Positions 53,758 through 63,059 of a stretch of DNA of 64,000 bases are shown here, one piece after another. Source of the stretch: Vibrio coralliirubri (GTDB lineage: Bacteria > Pseudomonadota > Gammaproteobacteria > Enterobacterales > Vibrionaceae). Position 1 is the first letter of the stretch, and every line of letters starts with the position of its first letter. The notes beneath the pieces were generated by a model, which ran no database searches, was not told the DNA's origin, and saw only the letters and a program-made list of their open reading frames with translations. The translations under genes were made by a program, and so were the position numbers. Location of the stretch: contig NZ_AP025470.1 of assembly GCF_024347375.1 (NCBI RefSeq), positions 1,674,001 through 1,738,000 of the forward strand, read 5' to 3'.

Positions 53758-53801
53758 TTCACCCTTAAATTTCGTTTGGTATATACCAATTTAGGGGTGA
53801 A
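53758..53801. repeat. Long imperfect inverted repeat with a central palindrome
   Basis: Arms 53758-53771 and 53788-53801 are complementary at 13 of 14 positions (TTCACCCTTAAATT and AATTTAGGGGTGAA). A perfect 14-bp palindrome TTGGTATATACCAA (53776-53789) lies between and overlaps the right arm by two bases. It may be an operator, a fold-back RNA or a miniature-element remnant. Confidence 0.7.
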
Positions 53802-53982
53802 TATAAATTCACATTGTCGCTTTGGCAGGGATTTGCTCATGAATCGTGTTGGTTTGATAAGTCTTATGTTCTAAGGGGATGTGGGTAAGCGATCGCTTCA
53901 ACACTGTGCGTTTGCTAGCCAGTTAGAAGAAAGATTCAATGAAAAGACGAGTTTAGTGTGATGCTCTAGTAACAAATTCAGG

Positions 53983-53988
53983 TATAAT
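53983..53988 (+). promoter_or_regulatory. -10 element of rlmL
   Basis: GGTATAAT lies 30 bases before the rlmL ATG. No strong -35 is seen at the usual spacing. Confidence 0.45.
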
Positions 53989-54018
53989 CGAGCTCATTTT
54001 TATCAATAAAAGAACACT

Positions 54019-56139
54019 ATGAATCAATATCTAGCGGTTACCTCAAATGGCCTTGAGAATTTATTAGTTGAAGAACTAACCCAACTAGGGATTACAAACG
54101 CAAAACCTGTTCAAGCAGGTGTTAAATTCAAAGCCACCAATGAGCAAATTTATCGTTGTTGTTTGTGGAGCCGTTTGGCTTCTCGATTTGTACGTGTCCT
54201 TTCTGAATTCACTTGTATGGACGACATGGATTTGTACCTATCAACCACTGCGGTTAACTGGGTAAATCAATTCCATAGCTCTAAGCGTTTTGTTGTTGAC
54301 TTCAATGGTACGAACAACGAAATCCGCAATAGCCAATACGGTGCGATGAAAGTAAAAGATGCCGTTGTTGATTGCTTCGAGAAGAAGTCTCTACCTCGTC
54401 CCTCTATCAGCAAAGAGAACCCAGACATTCGCATTCACGTTCGTCTACACCGTGATAAAGCGATTCTTGGTGTTGACATGGTGGGCAGCGGTCTTCACCA
54501 ACGTGGTTACCGTCCAGAATCAGGTCGTGCACCTCTGCGTGAAACACTTGCTGCAGCTATTCTTCTTCGTAGTGGTTGGGATGCGACTAAGCCTTTCCTA
54601 GATCCTATGTGTGGTTCAGGTACGTTAGTGATTGAAGCGGCTATGATGGCTGCAAATATGGCTCCAGGTGTTAAACGCCAGAAGTGGTGTTTTGAATCAC
54701 TAGAAGATTTCGAACCAGAGCTTTGGGCTGAAGTGAAAGCGGAAGCGAACGTTCAAGGCCGTCGTGGCGTTAAGAAAGTAGAATGTAAGTTCTATGGCTA
54801 TGACAATGACGAACGCATGATCAAAACAGCGCGTGACAATGCTCGTCGTGCTGGTGTTGAAGAGTTGATTGAATTCGAAGTAGGTGATGCTGCAAAACTT
54901 AAGCGTCCTACCGAGTTTACTGATGGTGTGATTGTTTCTAACCCACCTTATGGTGAGCGTCTTGGTACAGAGCCGGGTCTTATTGCACTTTACACGGCGT
55001 TCGGCGCGCAGCTTAAAGCTGAATTTGGCGGTTGTAACGCGTCTATCTTCTCTAGTTCAGACGAACTACTGAGTTGTTTACGCATGCGTGCAGACAAACA
55101 GTTCAAATTGAACAACGGTGCGTTACCGTGTCACCAAAAGAACTACTCAATTTCAGATCGTCCGATGTCAGAGCGTCCAACAGGCGAGCAAGAACAGCTG
55201 ATTGCTCCTGACTTTGCAAACCGTCTTAAAAAGAACATCGGTAAAATTGGCAAGTGGGCTAAGAAAGAGCAATTAGATTGTTACCGTATCTACGATGCGG
55301 ACTTACCAGAATACAATGTAGCGATTGACGTATACCCAGGTCACCTTGTGATTCAAGAATACGCAGCGCCTAAAGATGTACCGGAAGACAAAGCAAAACG
55401 TCGCCTAACCGATATTATCCGTGCTTCTATTCAAGTAACGGGCGTTGAAGCAAACAACGTGGTTCTTAAGGTTCGTCAGAAGCAGAAAGGCCGTTCTCAA
55501 TACCAAAAGATGGCTCAAGACTCATCTAACCTAGAAGTGAACGAATACGGCGTTAAGCTGATTGTTAATCTTCATGATTACCTAGATACAGGCTTGTTCT
55601 TAGATCATAAGATCACTCGTCGTCGTATTGGTGAGATGGCTGCTGGCAAAGACTTCCTAAACCTGTTTGCTTACACGGGCAGTGCATCTGTTCATGCTGC
55701 AGTGGGTGGCGCACGCTCTACAACAACGGTTGATATGTCGAATACCTACCTTGAGTGGGCAAAACAGAACATGGAGCTTAACGGTCGTGTTGGTCGTCAA
55801 CACCAGTTTGTTCAAGCTGACTGCTTACAGTGGTTGGTTAAAGAGCAGGGTTCTTACGACCTGATCTTTATTGATCCACCTACGTTCTCAAACTCTAAGC
55901 GTATGGATCAATCTTTCGATGTTCAACGTGATCACATTCAGTTGATGGAAAACCTTAAGCGTCTTCTTCGTGAAGAAGGCACGATTGTGTTCTCTAACAA
56001 CAAACGTCACTTCAAAATGGATCTAGAAGGTCTAGAAGCGTTAGGTCTTAAAGCTCAGAATATCTCAGCTAAGACGCTTCCATTGGACTTCTCTCGCAAT
56101 AAGCACATTCATAACTGCTGGTTGATTACACATAAGTAA
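54019..56139 (+). CDS. rlmL: Bifunctional 23S rRNA methyltransferase RlmKL
   Basis: This 706-residue fusion makes m2G2445 (RlmL part) and m7G2069 (RlmK part) in 23S rRNA. An N-terminal THUMP domain (about 45-155) precedes the first methyltransferase, with [17 protein letters not shown] and NPPYGERLG. The second half (about 450-706) holds [14 protein letters not shown] and [11 protein letters not shown]. Length matches E. coli RlmKL (702 residues). The glutaredoxin-like gene and uup follow at short distance. Confidence 0.96.
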   Translation: MNQYLAVTSNGLENLLVEELTQLGITNAKPVQAGVKFKATNEQIYRCCLWSRLASRFVRVLSEFTCMDDMDLYLSTTAVNWVNQFHSSKRFVVDFNGTNNEIRNSQYGAMKVKDAVVDCFEKKSLPRPSISKENPDIRIHVRLHRDKAILGVDMVGSGLHQRGYRPESGRAPLRETLAAAILLRSGWDATKPFLDPMCGSGTLVIEAAMMAANMAPGVKRQKWCFESLEDFEPELWAEVKAEANVQGRRGVKKVECKFYGYDNDERMIKTARDNARRAGVEELIEFEVGDAAKLKRPTEFTDGVIVSNPPYGERLGTEPGLIALYTAFGAQLKAEFGGCNASIFSSSDELLSCLRMRADKQFKLNNGALPCHQKNYSISDRPMSERPTGEQEQLIAPDFANRLKKNIGKIGKWAKKEQLDCYRIYDADLPEYNVAIDVYPGHLVIQEYAAPKDVPEDKAKRRLTDIIRASIQVTGVEANNVVLKVRQKQKGRSQYQKMAQDSSNLEVNEYGVKLIVNLHDYLDTGLFLDHKITRRRIGEMAAGKDFLNLFAYTGSASVHAAVGGARSTTTVDMSNTYLEWAKQNMELNGRVGRQHQFVQADCLQWLVKEQGSYDLIFIDPPTFSNSKRMDQSFDVQRDHIQLMENLKRLLREEGTIVFSNNKRHFKMDLEGLEALGLKAQNISAKTLPLDFSRNKHIHNCWLITHK

Positions 56140-56164
56140 TTAAGAGATTGTATAAGGATATATA

Positions 56165-56425
56165 GTGCTGACTCTCTACAGTACAGAAGGGTGCCATCTA
56201 TGTGAGATGGCATTCAAACTCACGGAACAGTTAAACATTAGCCATCACGTCAACGTTGTCGACATTGCATTTGATGATGAGCTCTTTTCCCGTTACGGGG
56301 TCACTATTCCGGTGCTCAAATTTGAAAGCTCTGATCTTTCTCAAAGCTCAGAGCTTAACTGGCCATTTGGCTTGTTAGAACTTAATGATTGGTTAAAGAA
56401 GAATGGCATTACTTACAATTCATAA
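56165..56425 (+). CDS. Glutaredoxin-family protein (DUF836-like)
   Basis: This 86-residue thioredoxin-fold protein begins LTLYSTEGCHLCEMAFKL. The CHLC motif is the redox-active CxxC, and VTIPVLKFESS is the cis-proline segment. The start is GTG at 56165, with AAGGATAT upstream. It is a small thiol oxidoreductase with no known partner. It lies 25 bases after rlmL and its last 23 bases overlap uup in another frame, so all three are likely one transcript. Confidence 0.85.
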   Translation: MLTLYSTEGCHLCEMAFKLTEQLNISHHVNVVDIAFDDELFSRYGVTIPVLKFESSDLSQSSELNWPFGLLELNDWLKKNGITYNS

Positions 56426-58319
56426 CGGGCAATTAGCGTTTGGCGATCACCCGTTATTAGATCGTGCGGATTTTGCACTGCAAGAAAACGAACGTGTGTG
56501 TTTAGTAGGGCGCAATGGCGCTGGTAAGTCTACATTGATGAAAATCCTGTCTGGGAACATCATCATGGACGACGGCAAGATGCAAATCACACAAGATGTG
56601 GTTGTATCTCGCCTTGAGCAAGATCCACCGCGTAATGAAGAAGGCACCGTTTATGATTACGTTGCAGGTGGCCTAGCGGAAATCGGCGAACAGTTGAAGA
56701 TCTATCATGATCTTCTGGATCTCATCGGTACTGACCCTAGCGAAAAGAACCTAAACCGCCTTACTCGCGTTCAAGAGCAACTGGATCATGCGAACGCATG
56801 GCGCTTTGAAGATCGCGTAAGTAACGTAATGGCTGCGCTTAAACTCACTGCTGAAACAAAACTGACTGATTTATCTGGTGGTTGGCAGCGTAAAGCGGCG
56901 CTTGCTCGTGCGCTTGTATGTGACCCAGACGTGCTTCTACTTGACGAACCGACTAACCACTTGGATGTTGCGACAATCGAATGGTTAGAAGGCTTCCTGA
57001 AAGACTTCCGTGGTTCAATCATCTTTATCTCGCATGACCGTGCTTTCATCAAATCGATGGCAACACGCATTGTTGATCTTGATCGTGGTAAGTTGAGCTC
57101 GTTCCCTGGCGATTACGAAAACTACCTGTTAGATAAAGAAGAAGCGTTACGTGTCGAAGAGATGCAAAACGCTGAATTTGATAAGAAGCTTGCTCAAGAA
57201 GAAGTATGGATTCGTCAAGGCATTAAAGCTCGTCGAACTCGTAATGAAGGCCGCGTACGTGCGCTTAAGAAGCTACGTGAAGAACGTTTGAACCGTCGTG
57301 AAGTACAGGGCAAAGCGATTATCCAAATCGACGATGGCCAGCGTTCAGGCAAGATTGTATTTGAAGCTGAGAATCTTAACTTTGGCTTTGAAGGCAAAGA
57401 AATTGTTAAGGACTTTAGCTTTAACATTATGCGTGGCGATCGTATCGCTCTGATTGGTCCTAACGGGTGTGGTAAGAGTACAGTACTTAAACTACTTCTT
57501 GACCAGCTTAAGCCTGATTCAGGTCGTCTGCATTGTGGTACTAAACTTGAAGTGGCTTATTTCGACCAATACCGCGAAATCCTAGACCCTGAGAAGTCTG
57601 TAATTGATAACCTAGCGGATGGTAAGCAAGAAGTGACAGTAGGCGGCCGTGAGCGTCATGCACTAAGCTACTTACAAGATTTCTTATTCTCTCCTAAACG
57701 TGCTCGTACTCCTGTTAAAGCGCTATCTGGTGGTGAGAAAAACCGTCTGTTATTAGCTCGTATCTTCCTTAAGTCGAACAACTTATTGATTCTCGATGAG
57801 CCAACCAACGATCTAGATATCGAAACTTTGGAACTTTTAGAAGATTTGCTTGCCAACTATCAGGGTACGCTTCTTTTAGTGAGCCACGATCGTCAGTTTG
57901 TTGATAACACCGTTATGACAAGTTGGATCTTCGAAGGTAACGGTGTGATTGAAGAATTTGTTGGTGGTTATCACGATGCTCAGCAGCAAAGAAAGCAAGC
58001 ATTAGAGTACCGACAGGTTGAAAAGCCATCAAAGCCTGAGAAAGTAGTTGAGGAAACTCCCAAAACTGCGCCAGTTAAGGCTAAACCTAAGAAGTTATCG
58101 TATAAGCTACAACGAGAACTAGAAGCGCTACCAATGCGTTTAGAAGAATTGGAAACTCAAATTGAAACTCTTCAGGAAGAAGTCAACGATCCAAGCTTCT
58201 TTTCAAAATCTGTAGAGCAGACACAACCAGTATTAGATAAGCTATCTGCAGCAGAGCAGGAGCTTGAAGTTGCTTTTGAGCGCTGGGAAGAGCTCGAGGC
58301 ACTACAACAGGAAAGTTAA
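56403..58319 (+). CDS. uup: ABC-F ATPase Uup
   Basis: This 638-residue cytosolic ABC-F protein has two ATPase domains and no membrane segments. Family knowledge links it to ribosome function and to precise transposon excision in E. coli. First domain: VGRNGAGKST, LSGGWQRKAALARAL, LLLDEPTNHLD. Second: GPNGCGKST, LSGGEKNRLLLARIF, LILDEPTNDLD. The inter-domain linker is charged. A C-terminal coiled coil (about 560-638) is typical of Uup and binds DNA. Its start lies inside the glutaredoxin-like gene, suggesting coupling; DUF3466 follows after 9 bases. Confidence 0.96.
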   Translation: MALLTIHNGQLAFGDHPLLDRADFALQENERVCLVGRNGAGKSTLMKILSGNIIMDDGKMQITQDVVVSRLEQDPPRNEEGTVYDYVAGGLAEIGEQLKIYHDLLDLIGTDPSEKNLNRLTRVQEQLDHANAWRFEDRVSNVMAALKLTAETKLTDLSGGWQRKAALARALVCDPDVLLLDEPTNHLDVATIEWLEGFLKDFRGSIIFISHDRAFIKSMATRIVDLDRGKLSSFPGDYENYLLDKEEALRVEEMQNAEFDKKLAQEEVWIRQGIKARRTRNEGRVRALKKLREERLNRREVQGKAIIQIDDGQRSGKIVFEAENLNFGFEGKEIVKDFSFNIMRGDRIALIGPNGCGKSTVLKLLLDQLKPDSGRLHCGTKLEVAYFDQYREILDPEKSVIDNLADGKQEVTVGGRERHALSYLQDFLFSPKRARTPVKALSGGEKNRLLLARIFLKSNNLLILDEPTNDLDIETLELLEDLLANYQGTLLLVSHDRQFVDNTVMTSWIFEGNGVIEEFVGGYHDAQQQRKQALEYRQVEKPSKPEKVVEETPKTAPVKAKPKKLSYKLQRELEALPMRLEELETQIETLQEEVNDPSFFSKSVEQTQPVLDKLSAAEQELEVAFERWEELEALQQES

Positions 58320-58328
58320 GAAGTAATA

Positions 58329-60044
58329 ATGACTTGTACTAAATTTAAATTAACTACAGTTGCAGCATTAGTTTTTGCTGCAACTAACGCGAACGCTGCG
58401 CTTTATAAGGTAGTGGAAGTAACGCCTTCTTTTGCTGATGAACCTGAAATATCTGAGATATTTGGTGTAGCTATTCAGCCAGCGACTGTTTCTGGGACAG
58501 AGAGTTGTTTTACTACTGGTACTGTCGGTGGGGTGGCATGTGACAGCTTCAAATTAGCTGGTGAAACTCGCAATGCAGTTGATGGAATCGGTTATCGCGA
58601 AGAAGTTCCGTTTGCTATGGATGCACCGTTCCAATACATTCAAGAACGTGATGACTTTGAAAACTACTGCTACCGTGAGCTTAGATATTCTACTTGTGAA
58701 AGTTGGGCAGACAATCGTTGGGCTACTTGGAGTAAAGAAAGCGACCTTAGTTATGTAAACGCGAAAGCTTTTATTGATAACGGTAGCTCTATAAGTCCTT
58801 ACAATGTAGCAATTACCGCTCTGGATGAATCAGGTGCACCACTTGGTATTGAGTCAAACGGTAACGACATTCGTTACAATGCGGTTACAACAGTGCCTCT
58901 TACAGCCTCATCTGAATCACGTGCTTGGGGCGCTCTAACCGTTAATGATGGTACTGCAGACATCGTTTACAATTTTGGTAGTATTTCTGTTAAAGGACCT
59001 AAAACGGATACTTCCGATACGACATTCAGCTCTAAAGCTGCTATCTGGAAAGATGGTGAAGTACACGAGTTTGACTGGACTCGTGGGGGGAATGCTCAGG
59101 AAGGAGATTACTTTGCCCAGGGCAGTATGCGTGGTCTTGTTGAGAACGATGGTAAATTATATGGTGTAGGGTTTGATACCGCTAATGGTAACAATGACCT
59201 ACAAGACATGAACGCAAGTGTCTTTGTGAGTAACTCATTAGATATTTCAGGAGCTACTTGGACAACTAAAATTATTAGCGGTGCAGAGGTTAAGTCTGGC
59301 TCGTCCAACGATGATGCTAGATACAGTAACTCTGTAGCGACTGACATCAACGATAATTTGTTCGCGGTTGGTTATTCTAAGCGTAATGGTTATGTACCAG
59401 AGAGCGGTAGTGCAGGTAATAAGCCTTTCGTTGTAACCGATGCCAAAAACCCAACAGCAACGTACTTGTCTGGTGGTATCTTCTTTGGTGGTTCAAGTGG
59501 TGAAGCTAAAGCGGTAAACAATTTCAATGAGTTTGTTGGCCAGATTGACGCTGAGACGACTCGTGAAGTAGATGGCAGCGAGCGTAGACACCGTGGTTTT
59601 ATTTACCCTTATGCTGTTGAGGCTCCAAATAATGTGAGAGTTGACGCAGTATTTAACAATCAGGCTTGGTGGCTAGATGATCTGACCAATGGTGCAAATG
59701 CTGATGGTCAAGACTACTCTGATGCTAATAACTATTTCCGAATTATTGATGCAACAGATATTAATGATGCAGGTGTTATCTCTGGTACTGCTATAAAATG
59801 TACCGTGGGTGGCAAGGCACAAGCGTATGATACAACATCACACAACTCTTACTGTGGTGGCGCTTCGTCTAACGCGGTAGAAGAGGTTGTAGCCGTTAAA
59901 CTGGTTCCAATTGCTGGTGCAACTAAAGATGATATTCAAACTCGTAGCGCAGATACCGAGAAAGTAGATCGCCAAGGTGGTAGCCTAGGTTGGTTAACTT
60001 TGACTGTGCTTGGTCTGTTAGGGTTCCGCAGAAAATTTAAATAA
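58329..60044 (+). CDS. DUF3466 family secreted protein with GlyGly-CTERM-like tail
   Basis: This 571-residue protein has a signal peptide (about 1-23, cut after TNANA). The mature part is rich in Asp/Asn/Ser, with paired cysteines (CFTTGTVGGVAC and CYRELRYSTC). Motifs such as VATDINDNLFAVGYS and ATDINDAGVISGTA resemble the HAF-type repeats of outer-surface proteins. The C-terminus (GGSLGWLTLTVLGLLGFRRK) is Gly-Gly, a membrane helix, then basic residues: the tripartite GlyGly-CTERM signal processed by rhombosortase and tied to type II secretion. The exact role is unknown. It is the last gene of the rlmL-uup series. Confidence 0.88.
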   Translation: MTCTKFKLTTVAALVFAATNANAALYKVVEVTPSFADEPEISEIFGVAIQPATVSGTESCFTTGTVGGVACDSFKLAGETRNAVDGIGYREEVPFAMDAPFQYIQERDDFENYCYRELRYSTCESWADNRWATWSKESDLSYVNAKAFIDNGSSISPYNVAITALDESGAPLGIESNGNDIRYNAVTTVPLTASSESRAWGALTVNDGTADIVYNFGSISVKGPKTDTSDTTFSSKAAIWKDGEVHEFDWTRGGNAQEGDYFAQGSMRGLVENDGKLYGVGFDTANGNNDLQDMNASVFVSNSLDISGATWTTKIISGAEVKSGSSNDDARYSNSVATDINDNLFAVGYSKRNGYVPESGSAGNKPFVVTDAKNPTATYLSGGIFFGGSSGEAKAVNNFNEFVGQIDAETTREVDGSERRHRGFIYPYAVEAPNNVRVDAVFNNQAWWLDDLTNGANADGQDYSDANNYFRIIDATDINDAGVISGTAIKCTVGGKAQAYDTTSHNSYCGGASSNAVEEVVAVKLVPIAGATKDDIQTRSADTEKVDRQGGSLGWLTLTVLGLLGFRRKFK

Positions 60045-60056
60045 TTTTATCTCTTG

Positions 60057-60092
60057 AGCCCGAGTTCACAATTCTGAACTCGGGCTTTTTTT
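60057..60092 (+). terminator. Terminator after DUF3466
   Basis: A perfect 12-bp stem AGCCCGAGTTCA/TGAACTCGGGCT with a 6-base loop is followed by seven T in all. Confidence 0.92.
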
Positions 60093-60205
60093 CGCCTTGA
60101 GAAAAGTGAAAATCTGATCGATTCTTAAAGTTGGAGTAACAAAAACTCCGCAAAGTTGTAATCATTGTATGTTAGTAAATGGAACACCCGTATGAGGACT
60201 GCACT

Positions 60206-60379
60206 ATGAAGAGACAAAAGCGTGATCGACTAGAACGAGCACAATCTCAAGGTTACAAGGCTGGTTTAAATGGACGGTCGCAAGAAGCTTGCCCATATAG
60301 CCAAATGGATTCTCGGTCTTATTGGTTAGGTGGTTGGCGTGATGCCAAAGATGATAAGCAATCAGGTCTCTATAAGTAG
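60206..60379 (+). CDS. rmf: Ribosome modulation factor
   Basis: This 57-residue basic protein starts MKRQKRDRLERAQSQGYKAG, nearly the same as E. coli Rmf, and retains the QLGGWRDA-like segment (YWLGGWRDAKDD). It dimerises 70S ribosomes into inactive 100S particles in stationary phase. The start at 60206 matches the E. coli start; an in-frame ATG at 60179 would add nine unrelated residues. Its position next to fabA is conserved. Confidence 0.95.
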   Translation: MKRQKRDRLERAQSQGYKAGLNGRSQEACPYSQMDSRSYWLGGWRDAKDDKQSGLYK

Positions 60380-60405
60380 ATAGGGCGTAAAGAATTCAAG
60401 GTCAG

Positions 60406-60450
60406 GGCTCCATTGTCTGTTGATTACAACGGCTGGAGCCTTGTTAGTTT
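60406..60450 (+). terminator. Probable terminator of rmf
   Basis: A 7-bp stem GGCTCCA/TGGAGCC with a long loop (21 bases) is followed by TTGTTAGTTT. The call is moderate because of the loop length. Confidence 0.5.
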
Positions 60451-60589
60451 CAGAACAACACAAAGACTCCCAGAGCTATGTAGCATTCTAGTTTCGCTAT
60501 CATAAGCGTATCGCTGGTGGATTTATCCTGTTTCAAGCTTAATACGGGATATTTTAATGCACTATAACTAAATTTATTGGAGCGAAAAT

Positions 60590-60610
60590 AAAGCAGCCAT
60601 GGGCTGCTTT
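60590..60610 (-). terminator. Terminator of fabA
   Basis: A 9-bp stem AAAGCAGCC/GGCTGCTTT with a 3-base loop is followed on the minus strand by ATTTTC, 21 bases past the fabA stop. Confidence 0.75.
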
Positions 60611-60631
60611 ACTAAAAATCTAACTAACAGA

Positions 60632-61147
60632 TTAGAATGCTGACGTATCTTGGAAAAGGCCAACTTTCAGATCTTTAGCAACATAGATCTCTTTACCATC
60701 AACAAGTACGCGACCATCCGCAAGGCCCATAACTAGGCGACGGTTAACAACACGCTTCATGTGGATCTCGTAAGTTACTTTTTTCGCAGTAGGTAGAATT
60801 TGACCAGTGAATTTCACTTCGCCAACACCTAGAGCACGACCTTTACCTTCGCCGCCAACCCAACCAAGGTAGAAGCCAACTAGCTGCCACATTGCGTCAA
60901 GGCCTAGACAACCAGGCATTACTGGGTCACCCGGGAAGTGACAATCGAAGAACCATAGGTCAGGAGTAATATCCAGCTCAGCAAGAACTAAACCTTTACC
61001 ATAATCACCTTCAGTTTCAGACATCTTAGTGATGCGATCCATCATTAGCATGTTCGGTGCTGGTAGTTGAGGGCCTTGTGGCCATAGTTCGCCTTGGCTT
61101 GATGCTAGAAGCTCTTCGCGAGTGTAAGAATCACGTTTGTTTTGCAT
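60632..61147 (-). CDS. fabA: 3-hydroxydecanoyl-ACP dehydratase/isomerase FabA
   Basis: This 171-residue cytosolic hotdog enzyme starts unsaturated fatty acid synthesis by making and isomerising trans-2-decenoyl-ACP. The catalytic His is in [15 protein letters not shown] and the catalytic Asp in [13 protein letters not shown]. The C-terminal block [13 protein letters not shown] is identical to the E. coli enzyme. The ATG at 61147 is preferred to a TTG six bases upstream because GGAG is nine bases before it. FadR- and FabR-like operators overlap its promoter. Confidence 0.97.
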   Translation of the reverse strand: MQNKRDSYTREELLASSQGELWPQGPQLPAPNMLMMDRITKMSETEGDYGKGLVLAELDITPDLWFFDCHFPGDPVMPGCLGLDAMWQLVGFYLGWVGGEGKGRALGVGEVKFTGQILPTAKKVTYEIHMKRVVNRRLVMGLADGRVLVDGKEIYVAKDLKVGLFQDTSAF

Positions 61148-61176
61148 TATCAATTACTCCGATTTTTGATAGGTGC

Positions 61177-61205
61177 ATATTAGTGAACAGGTGTACGCTA
61201 AACAA
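61177..61205 (-). promoter_or_regulatory. fabA promoter
   Basis: On the minus strand TTGTTT (61200-61205) and TAATAT (61177-61182) stand 17 bases apart, 30 bases upstream of the fabA start codon. The layout copies that of the E. coli fabA promoter. Confidence 0.65.
61182..61199 (-). promoter_or_regulatory. Candidate FabR operator of fabA
   Basis: On the minus strand AGCGTACACCTGTTCACT is close to the E. coli FabR site AGCGTACACGTGTTCGCT (recalled form). It fills the spacer between the -35 and -10 elements, as expected for repression. Confidence 0.6.
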
Positions 61206-61217
61206 GTCCGATCAGTA
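61201..61217 (-). promoter_or_regulatory. Candidate FadR operator of fabA
   Basis: On the minus strand TACTGATCGGACTTGTT closely matches the FadR activation site known upstream of E. coli fabA (CTGATCGGACTTGTT core). It covers the -35 region and ends one base before the lonH stop codon. Confidence 0.65.
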
Positions 61218-62870
61218 CTAGACAAACCAGTTTTTAATGCGTCCAACGATTCCAATAGGGTGCTCATGTCTTTCAAAGTTTTCAATACGTTCCGCGATTT
61301 TGCTCAGAACGCTTTCTTGTTCATCGTCTCTAAATGGTTTGTTCATAATGAGTGGAATTGCTTCGTCTACATTAGACACAGACCAAATATGGAATTCTTC
61401 ATTCTTAATGCTTTCAATAAGGTCAGGCTTTAGTGCAAGATGTCTTAAGTTCGATCTTGGAAGGATCACACCTTGTTCGCCTGTTAAGCCGTTGTGCTTA
61501 CACACATGGTAGAAGCCTTCGATTTTCTCGTTTAGCCCGCCAACCGCTTGTACACGACCAAATTGGTCAACTGCACCTGTAACCGCAATTTGTTGATTGA
61601 TAGGGTATTCAGACAAAGCACTCACCAGAGAGCACAGTTCCGCTAGAGAAGCACTATCGCCATCGACTTCGCAATACGATTGCTCAAACACAACAGAAGC
61701 AGCGTATGGCAACGGATCTTCAAGGTTTAGTGCGCTGCTCACAAATGCTTGCATGATCATCATACCTTTAGCATGAAGATTACCACCCAGTTCGGCTTTG
61801 CGCTCAACGTCGGCAATGTCACCATCACCAAAGTGAATAACGCAGGAAATTCGTGCAGGTTCACCATAAGAGATCGGGTGTCCTGGAACATCGATAACCG
61901 TCAGACCATTAACTTGACCAACTTGTTCGCCCTCAGTTTCGATAATGACTTGGCCATCTCGAATATCATCAAGAGCGCGTTCTGGTAGGTACGATTCACG
62001 GTTGTATTTGTGCTGTTGAGCTTGTTGGATATGGTGAATATCAATCTCGCCATTGTCGGATTCAATCAAAGCTTCGTTCAATAACGCATTGTGCCAAATA
62101 GGACATAATGGAATATAGCTCTGATCTTCAGTCTCTCTTGCTCCGGCAGTAAGAATGCCCGTTAACGCTTGTTGCGTGATGGTTGGCAATTCATAGCGTT
62201 GTTGAAGCCACTTAAGGTAACCAAGATATTGAGTCAAAGTATCTTCAGATAGCTTGATATCTTGTTCAATTTCGCTAAATAGGCAAAAACCGGTTTGAAT
62301 ATCTCTGTCCAGGTAATCAAGGTCACCTAGTTGAGCTCTATCTCCAACCACAATCAACTTAATGTTGTATGTCAGAGGCAAAGTTGGAGATTGGTTCAAG
62401 TGCTCTGGGTTGCTGCTGATTGGCTCTACGGCTTCACCAAGCAATGCTGATTTAAGCAGTAACCAGCTTCCTGGGTTGGCCAAGATCAAGTTTGCTGAAA
62501 CGATCAGATAGCCGTTGTTTGCTCTAGCCAGTAGGCCGGGCTTTGTCGCTACAACCTTACCGTCTTTTGACTGAACTTGGTCAAACAGAGAGACAGCATT
62601 TAAAGACTCAGTTTTTATAACCGGTAGAGTGTGATCATCTAAAGCAGTGACTAGAGATTCAACAATCATTTGACGATAGATCGAATTGTCTGGAGCGTTT
62701 ACAAGCAAAACACGCGAAAGGTTAGACAAACGGACAAAGCGGGTTAGCGCATCTTTGAATCTATGTTGAATATCTGAAAACGGGAAAGGCGAGATGTCAG
62801 GGAATTGCTCTAATTGAGCGCTATATTCGTCGTACTGAGGCGTAACATGTCGCCAATCTACTTGAGTCAT
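61218..62870 (-). CDS. Lon-like S16 protease LonH (YcbZ family)
   Basis: This 550-residue protein is a homologue of E. coli YcbZ. The N-terminal AAA-like region is degenerate (LLVNAPDNSIYRQM in place of a Walker A). The C-terminal S16 protease domain (about 340-530) has the catalytic Ser in EVDGDSASLAELCSLVSAL and the Lys in VGGLNEKIEGFYHVC. It may degrade peptides without full ATPase power; its substrates are unknown. It lies between fabA and matP as in E. coli. Its stop codon abuts the FadR-like site of fabA. Confidence 0.9.
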   Translation of the reverse strand: MTQVDWRHVTPQYDEYSAQLEQFPDISPFPFSDIQHRFKDALTRFVRLSNLSRVLLVNAPDNSIYRQMIVESLVTALDDHTLPVIKTESLNAVSLFDQVQSKDGKVVATKPGLLARANNGYLIVSANLILANPGSWLLLKSALLGEAVEPISSNPEHLNQSPTLPLTYNIKLIVVGDRAQLGDLDYLDRDIQTGFCLFSEIEQDIKLSEDTLTQYLGYLKWLQQRYELPTITQQALTGILTAGARETEDQSYIPLCPIWHNALLNEALIESDNGEIDIHHIQQAQQHKYNRESYLPERALDDIRDGQVIIETEGEQVGQVNGLTVIDVPGHPISYGEPARISCVIHFGDGDIADVERKAELGGNLHAKGMMIMQAFVSSALNLEDPLPYAASVVFEQSYCEVDGDSASLAELCSLVSALSEYPINQQIAVTGAVDQFGRVQAVGGLNEKIEGFYHVCKHNGLTGEQGVILPRSNLRHLALKPDLIESIKNEEFHIWSVSNVDEAIPLIMNKPFRDDEQESVLSKIAERIENFERHEHPIGIVGRIKNWFV

Positions 62871-63059
62871 TTAAGTTTCTGATTATGATAATGAGGTAGG
62901 GAGTATATAGAAAAACTGATCTCGCTTGTAGCTCTATGTTGTAGTTACTAATCACTAAGCTAATATAAGTATGATCTTGGTCTATTCTTTCAAGACAATA
63001 ATTGTTAAATAGCCTATTTTGGGTTACGCTGTCACTAGGATTAACTCTCGAGATTAGAC

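Larger units (their letters stand above)
53511..54018. other. 508-bp intergenic region between zapC and rlmL
   Basis: It contains the zapC terminator, a long inverted repeat at 53758-53801, a 12-bp palindrome AAGCGATCGCTT at 53887-53898, and the rlmL -10 element. No convincing small gene was found. In E. coli ycbX lies here; no remnant of it is recognisable. Confidence 0.6.

Noticed and set aside
53887-53898. 12-bp palindrome AAGCGATCGCTT
   Set aside because: It is short, single in what I noticed, and without context; palindromes of this length occur by chance in a window of this size.
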